From positions 1,529,478-1,593,477 of the forward strand of contig MU001500.1 in assembly GCA_010093485.1 (NCBI GenBank): a stretch of DNA of 64,000 nucleotides, in the 5' to 3' direction. This stretch comes from Karstenula rhodostoma CBS 690.94 (lineage: Eukaryota > Ascomycota > Dothideomycetes > Pleosporales > Didymosphaeriaceae). Of this stretch, positions 46,977 to 57,420 are shown piece by piece (position 1 is the first letter of the stretch; the number at the start of each line of letters is the position of its first letter). The translations under genes and the position numbers were made by a program. The notes under the pieces are model-generated. The model ran no database searches. It saw only the letters and a list, made by a program, of their open reading frames with translations, and was not told the DNA's origin.

Positions 46977-47770
46977 ACCTCAAAACAACCCCATTTCCTC
47001 AAGAAAGATACCCGCAGCCTTATCCGCAATCGCCACCGCCGTCCCCATCGTGTTCGCCGCCATCTTCATCAGCGGCACACTCATATCTACAACCTTCGAC
47101 CCCATAAACGCCCAACCTCCCGTCCACAACAACACCATCCCCCCGCGCCCATTGTTCGACTGCCTCGTCATCTTCAGCTGTGTATCCGATATCAGAAATA
47201 TCACCGGAGAGACCATCGTTAAGCCGAGCTGGTGCGACGCAAGTCTCATTCACAGCGGGAAGGTCGGAGATGACTTCGATTCCAGCTTTCCCAGGATCTC
47301 AGAGCTGCTTGTGCCGGAGCGCTCGAGAACCAGAGGTGTGCCTAGGGCGCCTCAAGACACGATGGCCGTCTTCCTCGCCTTCACCGTGGAGATAGTGCCG
47401 TTGGGCTGGACCTTTGGACGCCACTCGTTTTCTTTCCTTCGGAGATGACGCGTTTGACTTGCGTGTCGGTAACGACTCCTAGTCCTGGGTAGGTTCCCAC
47501 TTTGGATCGTGGAGTGTCTGTACCTGGCCGCCGTGTCCTGTCGTGATCCATCCGTGCCAATAAATGCAGCGCGGGCTAGACGCTGTTGTTGTAGGGTTGT
47601 AGGGAGGCTGTTCATGGACAGAGCTGGGTGCGTGATGGAAGGTACGTCGAGGTTGTTGGGGCCTTGTTCAACGACCAAAATGGATGAGTTGGAATTTGCT
47701 CCTGCGAGTCGCCCAGCCGCGCGCGCTCTTCGTCTGGGCCGGGGGCGGGCCCAAGGGTAAAGGCGAGGCC
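46977..47770 (-). pseudogene. Decayed GMC oxidoreductase (alcohol-oxidase-like) relic
   Basis: Three fragments in different frames on the minus strand match parts of a glucose-methanol-choline oxidoreductase, a FAD enzyme that oxidises alcohols. The first, near 47730-47620, reads 'AGRLAGANSNSSILVVEQGP' and then 'LDVPSITHPALSMNSL', from the FAD-binding N-terminus. The second, near 47450-47290, reads 'KVQPNGTISTVKARKTAIVS', a stop (TGA), then 'GALGTPLVLERSGTSSSEIL', the GMC signature 2 region. The third, near 47210-46980, reads 'VVDGRLGVYGVEG' in one frame and 'VDMSVPLMKMAANTMGTAVA' in the next, the C-terminal FAD region. At least one stop, one frameshift and large deletions (signature 1 and most of the substrate domain) make it non-functional. 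Plus-strand open frames across it are antisense shadows. A complete gene is normally 550-670 residues. Confidence 0.7.
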
Positions 47771-48121
47771 CGGCGACGTCGCCTGCACGAGTCGGTTCTG
47801 ATAGCTTGCATCCAGGCTGACCTCTGGAAAGAATCACGTCTACTTCGGAGAGCCTGTTGGGGAGGGTTTACAACATCGTCACCATTGTGCGTATGTGGGT
47901 TGTAAGATTGAATCGAGCTGAGCTCACGCAGTTTGCCGAGCGTTAGTTTCGAAGAACCCTTATATTGCAGTACAATATGAGCACATGTAATATTACATCA
48001 TCCCAACCTGATGTACACATATTAATGCGGCGAAGCTCACCGATGTAATATCAGACCCTAGTTTACAAATATGTTGTTGGGGCGCGGCTGACAGACGTAT
48101 CCCCGTGGCGCAGTACAGCGG
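47771..48121. other. Intergenic region
   Basis: These 350 bases lie between the GMC relic and the monooxygenase 3' end and are AT-rich around 47950-48080. No gene is seen. Further eroded GMC sequence may extend into the left part, but I cannot read it with confidence. Confidence 0.45.
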
Positions 48122-49971
48122 CTACCTCGGACGAATACGCTGCAAATATCTCGAGTTCCGCAGGAACCATCCTCCCACGACGGCCGCCGTGCTGACGGCT
48201 CCAATAAGCAACGTCCGATCACTCACACTCGATTCCTCCCTCACTCTCCCCACATGTATGGTCTTTCTCCGCTCCGCCTCATCCCTCCCACTTCCCTCGA
48301 CAACAAAGTCCTCGAAATTGACGTCTTCGACCATCTTCTGGTACTCCACTACGGTCCGAGACCAGTTGTTGGTAATAACGCCCTTCTCGTTTTTATACCA
48401 CGACTGGCAATTTGGATCGTTGAACGTGCTGTGTTGCAGTTCCTCCTGGATCTGGGCGTTGTACGCTTCCACGCGCTCCTTCTTTGGTGTTAGGCTCAAC
48501 GCTCTGCCCCTGTTCCTCGCTTCGAGCACAGGAGTGATCAAGCCGTTGATATAGCGCGATTGGGCCTCTATCATGAGGATGATGCTGTTGTGGCCGAGAT
48601 TGGTGTTGGGGCCGTAGAGCATGCCGAAGTTGGGCATGTCTTCTACTGTGATGCCGTAGTAGGCCTTCGCGCCATCTTTCCAGACGTCTCCGATGTGGCG
48701 TCCGTTTTTGCCGTAGAGCTGGATGGGGTGCATGACATCCACGGTCTTGAATCCGGTTGCGCACACCAGCAGGTCGTAGTTGTCTTGTGCTGAGACTATC
48801 TCACCGTTGGAACCGAAGACCTTGACCGAGTTACCTTCTATGTGGTCGATGGGTCGTGTTTCCAGTGTGACGTTGTCTTGGCCTAGAGCGGGGAAGTAGT
48901 CGTCACTGCTGATGATACGCTTGCAACCCAGTTGATACTTTGGTATCAACTTCTCGTGTAGATCTGGTCGGTTTGGCAGCTGATTCCGCAGCATCTCCTT
49001 TGACATGCTCGTGAACATCTTTGATACGTCTGAATCTGCGCTTGCAACGAATGCATACGCCAGCTCCTTGAAGTCCATGATCGCAGCTCGTTTCCTGGCC
49101 ATCACGCCGGGCACATAGCGGTAGATGTTCCGCCATGTGGCGCTCACAGGCGCATCTAGCCGTGGGACAACCCAGTTCGGCGTCCTTTGGAAGACAGTGA
49201 CATGCTTGGCCACCTTTGCGATTTCTGGTAGAATTTGCACAGCCGTGCAACCTTGGTCTAAGTCAGCGTGTTGTAGTAGATCTATGGAGATAAACGCCTA
49301 CCGTTTCCTACAAGTGCAGTCTTCTTGTCAGCTAGATCGTATGACCAATCCCACCTTGCTGAGTGCATCTTCTTGCCTTTGAAGGTCTCAACCCCCGGGA
49401 TTTCAGGCCATTGTGGCACATTGAGCTGCCCAACAGCGCTAACCAAGAAATCTGCTTTGATCTCATAGTCTGGGTTGTATTCGGCCTGTTTGCCCCCCGG
49501 GACAGTCTTGACATGGACCTTCCATTTGTGTGCTCCTTCGTCCCATTTGGCGTCAACGACGGAAGTGTTGAACCGGAAATGCTGCAACAGCTGGAATTTC
49601 TGAGCGACGCGCTGGAGGTAGGCTAATATCTCCTCCTGGCCAGGGTACTGGCGGGTCCAATCGGGATTCTGAGCAAATTAGTAGCCGTATAGCTGTGACA
49701 AAACGTCGCAGGAGCATCCAGGGTATTTGTTGTCGTTCCTTTGGAGGACAGTCACCCGCTGTTAGGTGTAGCCATTATGAGCTCACCAAGTGCCCCCTAG
49801 ACCTGCCGACTTTTCAAGAATGATGAAATTGCGGCATTTGTTCCGCTTTAGCAGATCAATGGCTACACACATTCCACTGATGCCGCCACCGATGATTACC
49901 ACTGCAGCGTTCGCATGATTCTTGTTGCCAATCGGCACTTGTGGCCAAGGCAATTCTTCAGCCATGATCAC
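48122..49971 (-). pseudogene. Baeyer-Villiger-type flavin monooxygenase with one in-frame stop
   Basis: Exons 49971-49787, 49738-49302 and 49251-48122 join in one frame of 583 sense codons interrupted once. The N-terminal FAD motif is 'VVIIGGGISGMCVAIDLL' with 'GLGGTW'. The Baeyer-Villiger fingerprint appears as 'FKGKKMHSARWDW' (FxGxxxHxxxW). The NADP-binding Rossmann motif is 'ALVGNGCTAVQILP', followed by 'CATGFKT'. A C-terminal hydrophobic segment ('LLIGAVSTAAVVGGWFL') could anchor it in a membrane. These enzymes insert oxygen next to ketones to give esters or lactones. At 49680-49678 a TAA lies inside the conserved segment between 'CSCDVLSQLYGY' and 'FAQNPDW', where homologues have a residue, usually serine. 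All splice sites and the rest of the frame are intact, so the lesion is recent, a sequencing error, or tolerated by read-through. Otherwise this would be called a normal gene. Confidence 0.78.
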
Positions 49972-50848
49972 AAGCAGGTTTCGAGAGGCGTGTGAGAATG
50001 TGGATGCTGAAACCCGAAATAGCCGTCTTCCGCAGGTTTATAGGTGTTGCAAGGGGGTGGGCGGCAGAGAACAAACAATATGTACATGGGAGATCATAGC
50101 GTTACACTTACTCGCCGACAACCTGTCAGGGTTCCGTGGATCACATCACCATCCTCGGCACTTTCGCGCGCATTGTCCTGTACACCACTACGCGTAATCT
50201 TGGACGAGATGGCGGGCCAACGAGAGGGACGTATGCTGCGAGATACTTGGCCTAGCGCGGTGCTCGTGTGCGGAGAAGGCATGTGGCACGGAGTAGGGAA
50301 GACGGACGAACATCACATCTCGGCCTGCATGCAAAGACAAGGCAATGCTGTGCCGCAGTCGTATTACCCGAGCCCAATGGTTGGTAGGCAACGTGTCTTG
50401 CCCTACGCTCCTCATGATTCCGCCCTTAGTATTATACCCAGGTATCCAAGACCGAAGGCATTTTCTTTCTAATCGTAATAATCAAGTGCGCAGTTACACC
50501 GTTGGTTTTTGGGTATAATAAAGGGAAAATCAAAGCACAACACTTGAAGAAATACCGTAAAGCAGCTCGCTTGTACCCGCACCAATATTCATGTCCAGCA
50601 GGAACACTCCTCCACACCACACCTCCAACGTGCCGATTTACCTGAGCAGGACGGCCAAGTCCTGCGGGGATGTTAGCTTTGGAAATAGCCGTGCCGGCGC
50701 TGTAGAGAGAGCGGCTTGAAGCTGGAACGGCGATATGTCTCTGATGTACCATGGCGCACGGATGTACTGCACGACATCCTCAAGGCCTCTCCTACTCGGT
50801 AGAATGACTTGTCGTCTGGTCCCCAGATATATTATACATGGCGCAGAG
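49972..50848. other. Intergenic region
   Basis: These 880 bases hold the promoter of the monooxygenase on the left and the 3' region of the next minus-strand gene on the right. Open frames are short and unsupported. Confidence 0.5.
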
Positions 50849-52390
50849 TTACACGCTTACATCTCCTTCCAACAAATTCTCCGGAATCGACCAAACGGTA
50901 AGAACCCAGTGGCATCCTCGATTGTGGCGGGTCTCAACCTTGACACTGAAGATGTCCCCACCAAGCCAGCCCCCGACGCGCATCCACTTTCCACCCTGGC
51001 GTGGGTCGGGATATCTGTTCATGAGCTTCGCACCAATGATGCGCCTGCCCGGTGTTTCAAGTCGGATGGGGTCAGGCTTCTGTGTAATGCAACGGCCGGT
51101 GTCTTCGAGCTGACATGTTTTACTGTGAGTCTCGATATCTGCTGACGGGATCCCGACTTCTACTGCTCGTGGGAGCGAGATCCCGAATTCCCAAAGGTCG
51201 TCTCCACAACTGTCCCATACAAGTTCGCTATGAGACCATTTGTTCCTGCGTCTTGTGTTAGCCTACCCATCATCTGGACGGAAGACTGTCACTTACTCTG
51301 GAGTCACTGGCATACGGTCAATCTCAGCTTTTATAGCTGGCCAGGTGGGTTTACGGAGCTGAGCTTGGATGTTGTCCAACGTTTTAAGAATGTCGCGTAC
51401 TTCCCCGAGATCCGCGTCGTCGTTGGAACAAGTCAAGACGCTTAGGCGCTCTTCTATTCTATCCAGCTTCAAGATGAGGGTACCTTGGTAGGTGGCCTTC
51501 GATCGAGCCGCCATCTGCAGGAGAGCACATTGCCATAGTGCTTCCGCTATGTCTCGTGGGATCTCATATCCAGCGACTGGACGGCCTATCTTTCCAGGCA
51601 AGATTGATGAGTAGTGCTTCACAAGCGCGACTTGAGGAATCGGCTTGTATTCAGCCCGGAAGCCTTTCCACGCTTCAGGAATTTTAGCATTCTCCAGCCA
51701 TGCCAGACCTCCTTCGCCTTCCACTCCTGCAATGTGGAACCTGTGGGTTTCTTGTACGGAGGACGAATGCGATTCAATGCTCGTCACCAGCTGCGTCGCG
51801 GCGGCGAAGCTCGTTTTGTTGACGGTGCCTGTGCCGCCCAATGCTGCCGCCAAAGCATCAAGCTGGGCCGTATCTGTACTGCTGTACGAGCATACCGCGT
51901 AGAAAGAGGACTGCCGAATTTGACCGGTGATGCAGTATTCGCCGTAATACTTGAGGAAGTTATCAGGGCTGTCTTCGAGGGTCCGGCGAGCTTCTTCGGA
52001 TAGATCCAACTCGCGGTCAAAATGCTCAGGGGGCATCGAGAGAGTGCAACGAAGGACGAGGCACATGTTCTGACTGTTACACTTTGATTCTCGGATGTAG
52101 CCCGCTATCGCGTTCACTGATGCAACCGAGAGGTGTGAGATTGACGCGGCGGTCATGGATCGGAGGACATCTGTGAGTTCCCGCTCGTCACGAAATAGCT
52201 GGGTATGTACGTCCACTTGTGGAAACACGTCGGTGCAGCTGTCATAGCTGTCGTCGGGATCCACCTCCTCAAAGGGCGAGGGTAGAGATTCGCGTCTGGC
52301 CATGTCGTAGCCACCACCGAGGCTCATATGCGATGCGTCCCATGGCAGACTCCCATGTTGTCTTATTCGGGTAGAGAACTGGTGGGACAT
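50849..52390 (-). CDS. Uncharacterised protein with a weak MACPF-like motif
   Basis: Exons 52390-51297 and 51245-50849 (intron GTAAGT...CGCAG, 51 bases) encode 496 residues. No signal peptide or membrane segment is seen. Around residues 145-165 the text 'FLKYYGEYCITGQIRQSSFY' resembles the Y-G-T-H-[YF] block of membrane-attack-complex/perforin (MACPF) domains, and serine-rich strand-like segments follow. The second exon is a separate, probably beta-rich domain with 'GRRIIGAKLMNRYP', 'GGWLGGDIFSVKVET' and 'CHWVLTVWSIP'. A heptad-like helix ('LILKLDRIEERLSVL') lies before it. The MACPF link rests on one short motif and overall layout and is an inference. The gene may simply be a fungal family of unknown function. 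Splicing is clean, so the coding call is better than the family call. Confidence 0.65.
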
Positions 52391-53013
52391 GGTGAAGGTC
52401 TAGTGCACGTGAGTGGGAGGCAACTTGTGAACCTGGAAAGACAGACTCTACATACATGTGCTGTTCATCCGCGATAGCAGCGGGTATTAAATCTCGACTC
52501 TATCTCGACTGTGGCGCATATAGCGCGTTCGTATGCAAGGGGAGATGGATTCAGTTTTCGCATGAAGTAGGTATCGAGGCTGAGTCGCCAATGACGTGGA
52601 ACCCCGTCAAGCCTGGCTAGCGTTCGCAGTTCTCAACTCGCGAGTACTCTCATTTGTGCGCATTTACTGCATCACTTCCTCGCAGGCCGATGCACCAGCA
52701 CATGGTCATAGTGAATGTTTTCTGATGAGTTCAGATGAAAACGAAACTGAGATGATTGCTTCAAGGCTAGCCCGAATTTGGAAGTGGAGATCCAGGGTAA
52801 AGGGCAGGTATATGCACGGCGCAACAACGCCATGAACTTCCTCTTGACATCGTTCATAAATAATGCGCACAGTCTGGAAACAAAGCTACCTACCATATCT
52901 TCCGTCCTTTCCGGCGTTTCGTCAAGTCCAAAAAAAAACCCAAAGAATGGACTGATCCTGTAGAAGCATCTAACATCGTTATATGTGCTTGCTGCACGCT
53001 TCGCAGGGAAAGC
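52391..53013. other. Intergenic region
   Basis: These 620 bases hold the promoter of the MACPF-like gene. A run of nine A lies near 52930. No gene is supported. Confidence 0.45.
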
Positions 53014-53334
53014 ATGGATCAAACTCAGGATGAAGAGGCAAACCCAGCAGGAAACACATCAGGGGACACCACCAAAGTCATAACCTCACTAAGTGCCAAC
53101 GACGCAACAGCATTCAAGATGTTCCTAGAAAAATGGGTTATGAATGCGCCGGCCTTCCCCCCCGCGGCGTGGAAGTAGATCAAGCCCCGTATCGAGGCTA
53201 GCACGGCGGAGAAACTCGCCTTCCTAGCTACTAAGGAAGTCTTGCTAACACTGCAGGAGTATATCGATGTCGAGAGCATACCGATGGAATGGGTCGGCGA
53301 GTTTGAGGAGGGGAAGGGTGGGAGGAGATACTGA
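53014..53334 (+). pseudogene. Small ORF of unknown family interrupted by one TAG
   Basis: A frame of 106 codons runs from the ATG at 53014 to TGA at 53332-53334 with a single internal TAG at 53176-53178 (codon 55). Before it the protein reads '...FKMFLEKWVMNAPAFPPAAWK', and after it 'IKPRIEASTAEKLAFLATKE' and 'EYIDVESIPMEWVGEFEEG', which look like continuous helical protein. It may be a broken small gene or the remnant of a longer one. No intron can remove the stop. A minus-strand frame overlaps it and is a competing but less protein-like reading. I do not recognise a family. Confidence 0.35.
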
Positions 53335-53547
53335 TATGAGTGCAGAAGGTGTACTGATGAGTGGCGAAGGGACAGAGGGGGCCGCTTAAGGAGGTGGTCT
53401 CAAGATCTTGCACAGCAATAGAGCGGCTGGTCATGCTTCCTGTCGATATGGACATTGCTAACATTGTCGCAGATAACTGGCGCAACAATTCACGGCCTGG
53501 GCCGACGTTGCAATGTTTGCAAGTAAGCGAGTAATACATGAACGAGT

Positions 53548-54504
53548 TCACGCTTCCCGGAAGCTGTCCTTCAGCGCCTCAATCATCAACGCGTGCGCCT
53601 TCTCGCGACTATCCCACAGCTTCGTCCCCGGTCTCGCACCTACATCATAGCCATGGTTCATGCCCTCCAAAACGCACTTCACAACCTTCCTGCTCCCATC
53701 ATCCACCTTCTCCGCGAGCCTCTTCGCCTCCACCGACAAACTGTCCCCCTCACACGCGATGATCACCACCGTCCGAGGATACTCCTCCACCCTAGCATAC
53801 ATGGGCGAAACCCGCGGATCCTTCCGCATCGCGACATCCATCCCGACATAGTTGCTGTAGAACAGCTCCAAAATCGGCGGCGGTAGCGGATTCACCGGGT
53901 TCGGAATGACCCGATCGCCAGCCTTGAGACTGAGATCCGCGACGGGATAGTGCGCCAGGACAGCCTTGATATTGACCCCGAGGGAAGCGCGCAAGGTAGA
54001 CGACGCAACGAGCGCGAGACTACCACCCGCACTGGCTCCCGAAACGGCCACGCGGGTTGCATCGAAGCGCTCCGGCTGCGAGGCCACCCAGTCCAGCACA
54101 TCCTTGACGTCCTCCAGCGCGGCAGGGAACGGGTGCTCCGGCGCCTTTTGGTAGTCGGCGTCGACGACGTAGGCGTCTAGTTCCTTTGCGATGCGTGCGC
54201 AGAAGGCGACGTCGCTGCCGTGGAAGGGGATCGTCCAGCCGGAGCCGTGCCAGTTCACCAGCACTGGTTTTGGTGAGTCGCGGGATCCTGGGCCGGACGG
54301 CGGCGTGTAGAGATGGGTTTTTATCTTTCTGGTGCGATCGCTGGAGGGTATGTACTGGGTTTCTACGGAAGCGGCATAGGTGCTGGCTGCGAGGGTTCGA
54401 TCACGGCGGATTGCGAGAATGTGGACGAGGTTGAAGACGTTGCGCACCAGGAAGACGATCAGCCTGCGCCGGACATACTCGAAGGTCTCCCACAAGGAAG
54501 ACAT
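53548..54504 (-). CDS. HSL-family alpha/beta hydrolase (esterase), second copy
   Basis: A single exon. The likely start is the ATG at 54504 ('MSSLWETFEYVRRRL'), giving 318 residues; the frame is open to an ATG at 54597. The oxyanion-hole motif is 'VNWHGSGWTIPFHG', with serine replacing one glycine of the usual HGGG. 'DADYQKAPEHPFPAALEDVKDV' is the DYRxAPE block. The nucleophile is in 'VSGASAGGSLAL'. An aspartate in 'IIACEGDSLSVEA' and a histidine in 'EGMNHGYDVG' complete the triad. A hydrophobic N-terminal stretch ('RLIVFLVRNVFNLVHILAI') may be a membrane anchor. It is more compact than the esterase at 40621-42015 and not a recent duplicate of it. Confidence 0.87.
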   Translation of the reverse strand: MSSLWETFEYVRRRLIVFLVRNVFNLVHILAIRRDRTLAASTYAASVETQYIPSSDRTRKIKTHLYTPPSGPGSRDSPKPVLVNWHGSGWTIPFHGSDVAFCARIAKELDAYVVDADYQKAPEHPFPAALEDVKDVLDWVASQPERFDATRVAVSGASAGGSLALVASSTLRASLGVNIKAVLAHYPVADLSLKAGDRVIPNPVNPLPPPILELFYSNYVGMDVAMRKDPRVSPMYARVEEYPRTVVIIACEGDSLSVEAKRLAEKVDDGSRKVVKCVLEGMNHGYDVGARPGTKLWDSREKAHALMIEALKDSFREA

Positions 54505-55016
54505 TGTGGATGTTGTGACGGTGTCCAGGTGGCCAGGTGAGGTTCTGCAGCCCAGGCTGTCAGTTGCGATAGTCCCCGGCCTCGTTGGGAGCCGCACCAG
54601 AGGCTGAACAAAAGCGGCTGGCTGACGAAAACAGCACCGATCATGACCAACACTTTATCCCCGTGTTGCAGTACGGTGCAGGGTTTCCAATGCCGGCTGG
54701 TCGTCGTGCATTAGTCCGCTAATCGAGCGGATGCGATCTAGTGCAGCAGGTAGGTTCCCGTAGCGGCTCTCCAACTCACACGCCTAAACGAGGTCCGAAG
54801 ACGTACCTCCCGCAATCACCATCTCACCCCGACATACTCGCCGAGCGCAACTCTGTTTGGACACATGCCAGTAACAAACATTGGCAAGGAAAACAATCCA
54901 GCAAGGATGAGAAATCCAGGATTGCGTGGCTAATGCCCAAGAGCACCATATCTCTAAACTACAACCACAACCAACATGAACAAGGGTGGAGATGACGAAA
55001 CGACCTTCACAGCCAC
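54505..55016. other. Intergenic region
   Basis: These 510 bases hold the promoter of the second esterase and the 3' region of cyanide hydratase. No gene or repeat is recognised. Confidence 0.45.
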
Positions 55017-56344
55017 CTAAATCTCCTGCTTATCCAAGCCGTCATTCAACCCCGCAACGCCCACCGGACCCCTCTTCTTCGCGTCCCCAAGCGGCGCGTT
55101 GAGCCCCAGACGCTCGCGCGTCGAGTACGTCGCAATGCCGCCGTTGGGATCCGCCTCGGTGACCAGCTCCTTGCGCCGCGTGTCCACCAGCAGACGTATC
55201 AGATCGGGCCGCATGTAGTGGCCGCTGAAATCCGCGAGGGCCTTTGTGAGGTGCGCCTCGTTGAGGTCGATCTGTGGGTTGTTAGTTAGTTTGCATGCAT
55301 CATCAGGGGGAAGCAACGCACATCGACGAACAACAACCCATCAAAGTCCTTATCCGGCTTCGCCACGAGGGTGCCATCCGGCTTATAGATGCGCGCGTGG
55401 CCGTTGTACGTCGAGGGATCTGTCTCGGGCTCTACGCCTTCGGGCGTGTTCTTCGCGAGGCCTTCCTTGCTCAGCCGCTGGAAGGGCGCGAGCGTCCACG
55501 TGCCCGTTTCGATGGCGTACGCGGGCGTGACGAGGTCGCTCGCCGGGTCTGCGACGTTGGTTGCGGGGTCTGGGTACTTGAGCGTCTCTGCGCCCGGGTA
55601 GGCGGGCCACGCGGCGATGTGGATCTGCTCGCCGGCGGAGACGTTGAGCGCTTTGAGGAAGGGGTTCATGTTTTCCCAGCAGTTGAGCTGGCCTTTTGTG
55701 CGGGTTAGAAAGATGGGTAAAGCGATGGGAAACACGAGGGCTGTACGTACCGAGGCGGCCGAGCTCGGTGGGCACGACGGAGAGGAACGTGTCGCCCGCG
55801 CCGTCGCCGTAGACGAGCTTCTCGACGTGCGTGGGCTTGATCTTGCGGCGGTGGTTGATCACCTCGCCGGTAGGGTCGATGAGCGCCTGCGCGAGGTACA
55901 GCGTCGCATGGTCGATCTCAGAGAACCCGAGAGAAACATAACTACCCTCCTATCAGTCCTGCCTCCCATCCCACACAAAATGGCGGTATAGATTTCATGA
56001 CTTACATCTGGTTATCTCTCGCGGCCCGCCTGATCCTCTTAAACTCCTCCGAGTCCACAGCCATGGAGTTCTCGCGGTACTTCTTCAGCATCGGCAGCGA
56101 TTGCTGGTAGTTCACCTTCCACATCCAGTACGGATACCCGGGGATCCAGACTTCGGGGAAGGCGACGAGTTTGGCGCCGGCAGCGCCGGCTTCGTTGATG
56201 AAGTCTATGGTCTTGCGGACGCCGCCTTCGAGGTCGAACCACGCGGGCTCGGAAGTGACCTGTGTAGACTGTTATCAGGGAGTGTGGTGGTAGGACAGGG
56301 AAGGGGAAGCGTACTGCTGCGGCTTTGTACTTTGTGAGGACCAT
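55017..56344 (-). CDS. Cyanide hydratase (nitrilase family)
   Basis: Five exons, 56344-56315, 56259-56006, 55941-55751, 55692-55322 and 55271-55017, give 366 residues, the usual size. The nitrilase triad is visible: glutamate in '[17 protein letters not shown]', lysine in '[14 protein letters not shown]' and cysteine in '[12 protein letters not shown]'. Blocks such as '[19 protein letters not shown]', '[10 protein letters not shown]' and '[19 protein letters not shown]' match fungal cyanide hydratases very closely. The enzyme turns cyanide into formamide and forms long helical homo-oligomers. It protects fungi that meet cyanogenic plants. All introns are GT-AG, 46-65 bases. The only close alternative is an arylaliphatic nitrilase, but the match to cyanide hydratase wording is strong. 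Confidence 0.92.
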
Positions 56345-57420
56345 TATGGTGGGTGGTGGTGTTGAAGGGGTTGCGGTGTTGGATTGGAAGGCAAGGTTGT
56401 GGGGTGAGGAATGATGAGTTGCTGTCTGCGGTGGTAGAGAAGAAATCATCTTCGAGACGGATTGTGGAGGTTTATATACATATCCGTCTTCCCACAGCTC
56501 AGTGCACTGCTATTGCCAGCCAGTGAAGCAAGACACCATCTCGGCGCCGAAACCTCCCTTCCATGACTTCCGGTTGCCGCTGGAGTGGTGGCATGATCCA
56601 TGCTTCAATAGAGTGTCTGTGGACCCTAAGAGTGGAAAAGACCTGCTGTCATGAGGGGCTCGACAGTTGTTGCGTGTCAACGGAAGCATGTGGTTGCAGA
56701 CATGCAGTCTACCATGCGTCGGCATCGTCGGCATCGTCGGCATGCCGTCGGCACGCCCGCACTGTCGGACCTACTTGTGGTGCGACGCGACCGAACATTC
56801 TCCGTAGGGGTATCGATCCAACCAAGTTGTTCTCGAACGCATGCGGTGACTAAAAGTGTGCTTGTAGACGCCATTGTAGGAATAGTAGTTTGGGTAGGCA
56901 GATAAGCATTACGAAGCTGGACCCGACCGGAAGGACCACTAATGCCGCTTGTATACATACTTCTCCAATAAGAGCCTCTGGGTGATAGTAGTATGAGAAG
57001 CGGGGTACATGAAATACTGATAATGCATCGACACCGTTCTGCATGCAGAGCTTCCAGGTTGGGGCTTTAGAGTTTGCGGGCCGCTTAGGCATTCTCTTGT
57101 TGCTGTGCTGCGCACTTCTGGCCTAGATCGTAAGGTCTACGGAGAACAACCCCCGTGACTACAACGTCTCAGGTAGTTCCTATAACTTCCGAACATCTTG
57201 TCGGTCAGCCCCCACCTGAAAGAAGCCGTACAAACTTTGCCGCGGGACACTGCCGTCTCTCTTCGGCCTCACACAAACGTTGTTTGTATCACCACGGTTG
57301 AAAGTGATGACTTCCTGTGAAACAATAGCACGATTGTGCTGTGAAATAGTGAACGCGAGTGCTGTCGGGAGATGGTATGTTTTGGATTGTTGAATTCCAG
57401 TGCAATACCTCGTCCAGGCC
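56345..57420. other. Intergenic region with short nonamer repeat
   Basis: This 1.1-kb stretch holds the cyanide hydratase promoter, including a TATATACATA stretch near 56475, and about three copies of the nonamer GTCGGCATC at 56717-56745. No gene is seen. Confidence 0.5.
56717..56745. repeat. (GTCGGCATC)3 short tandem repeat
   Basis: Three near-perfect copies of a nine-base unit lie upstream of cyanide hydratase. Confidence 0.65.

Noticed and set aside
46744..47448. Plus-strand open frame of 234 codons
   Set aside because: It is antisense to the GMC oxidoreductase relic; the minus strand carries recognisable GMC segments.
49669..49704. A 36-base intron that would remove the monooxygenase stop codon
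   Set aside because: It is too short for a fungal intron and would delete a conserved segment of the enzyme.
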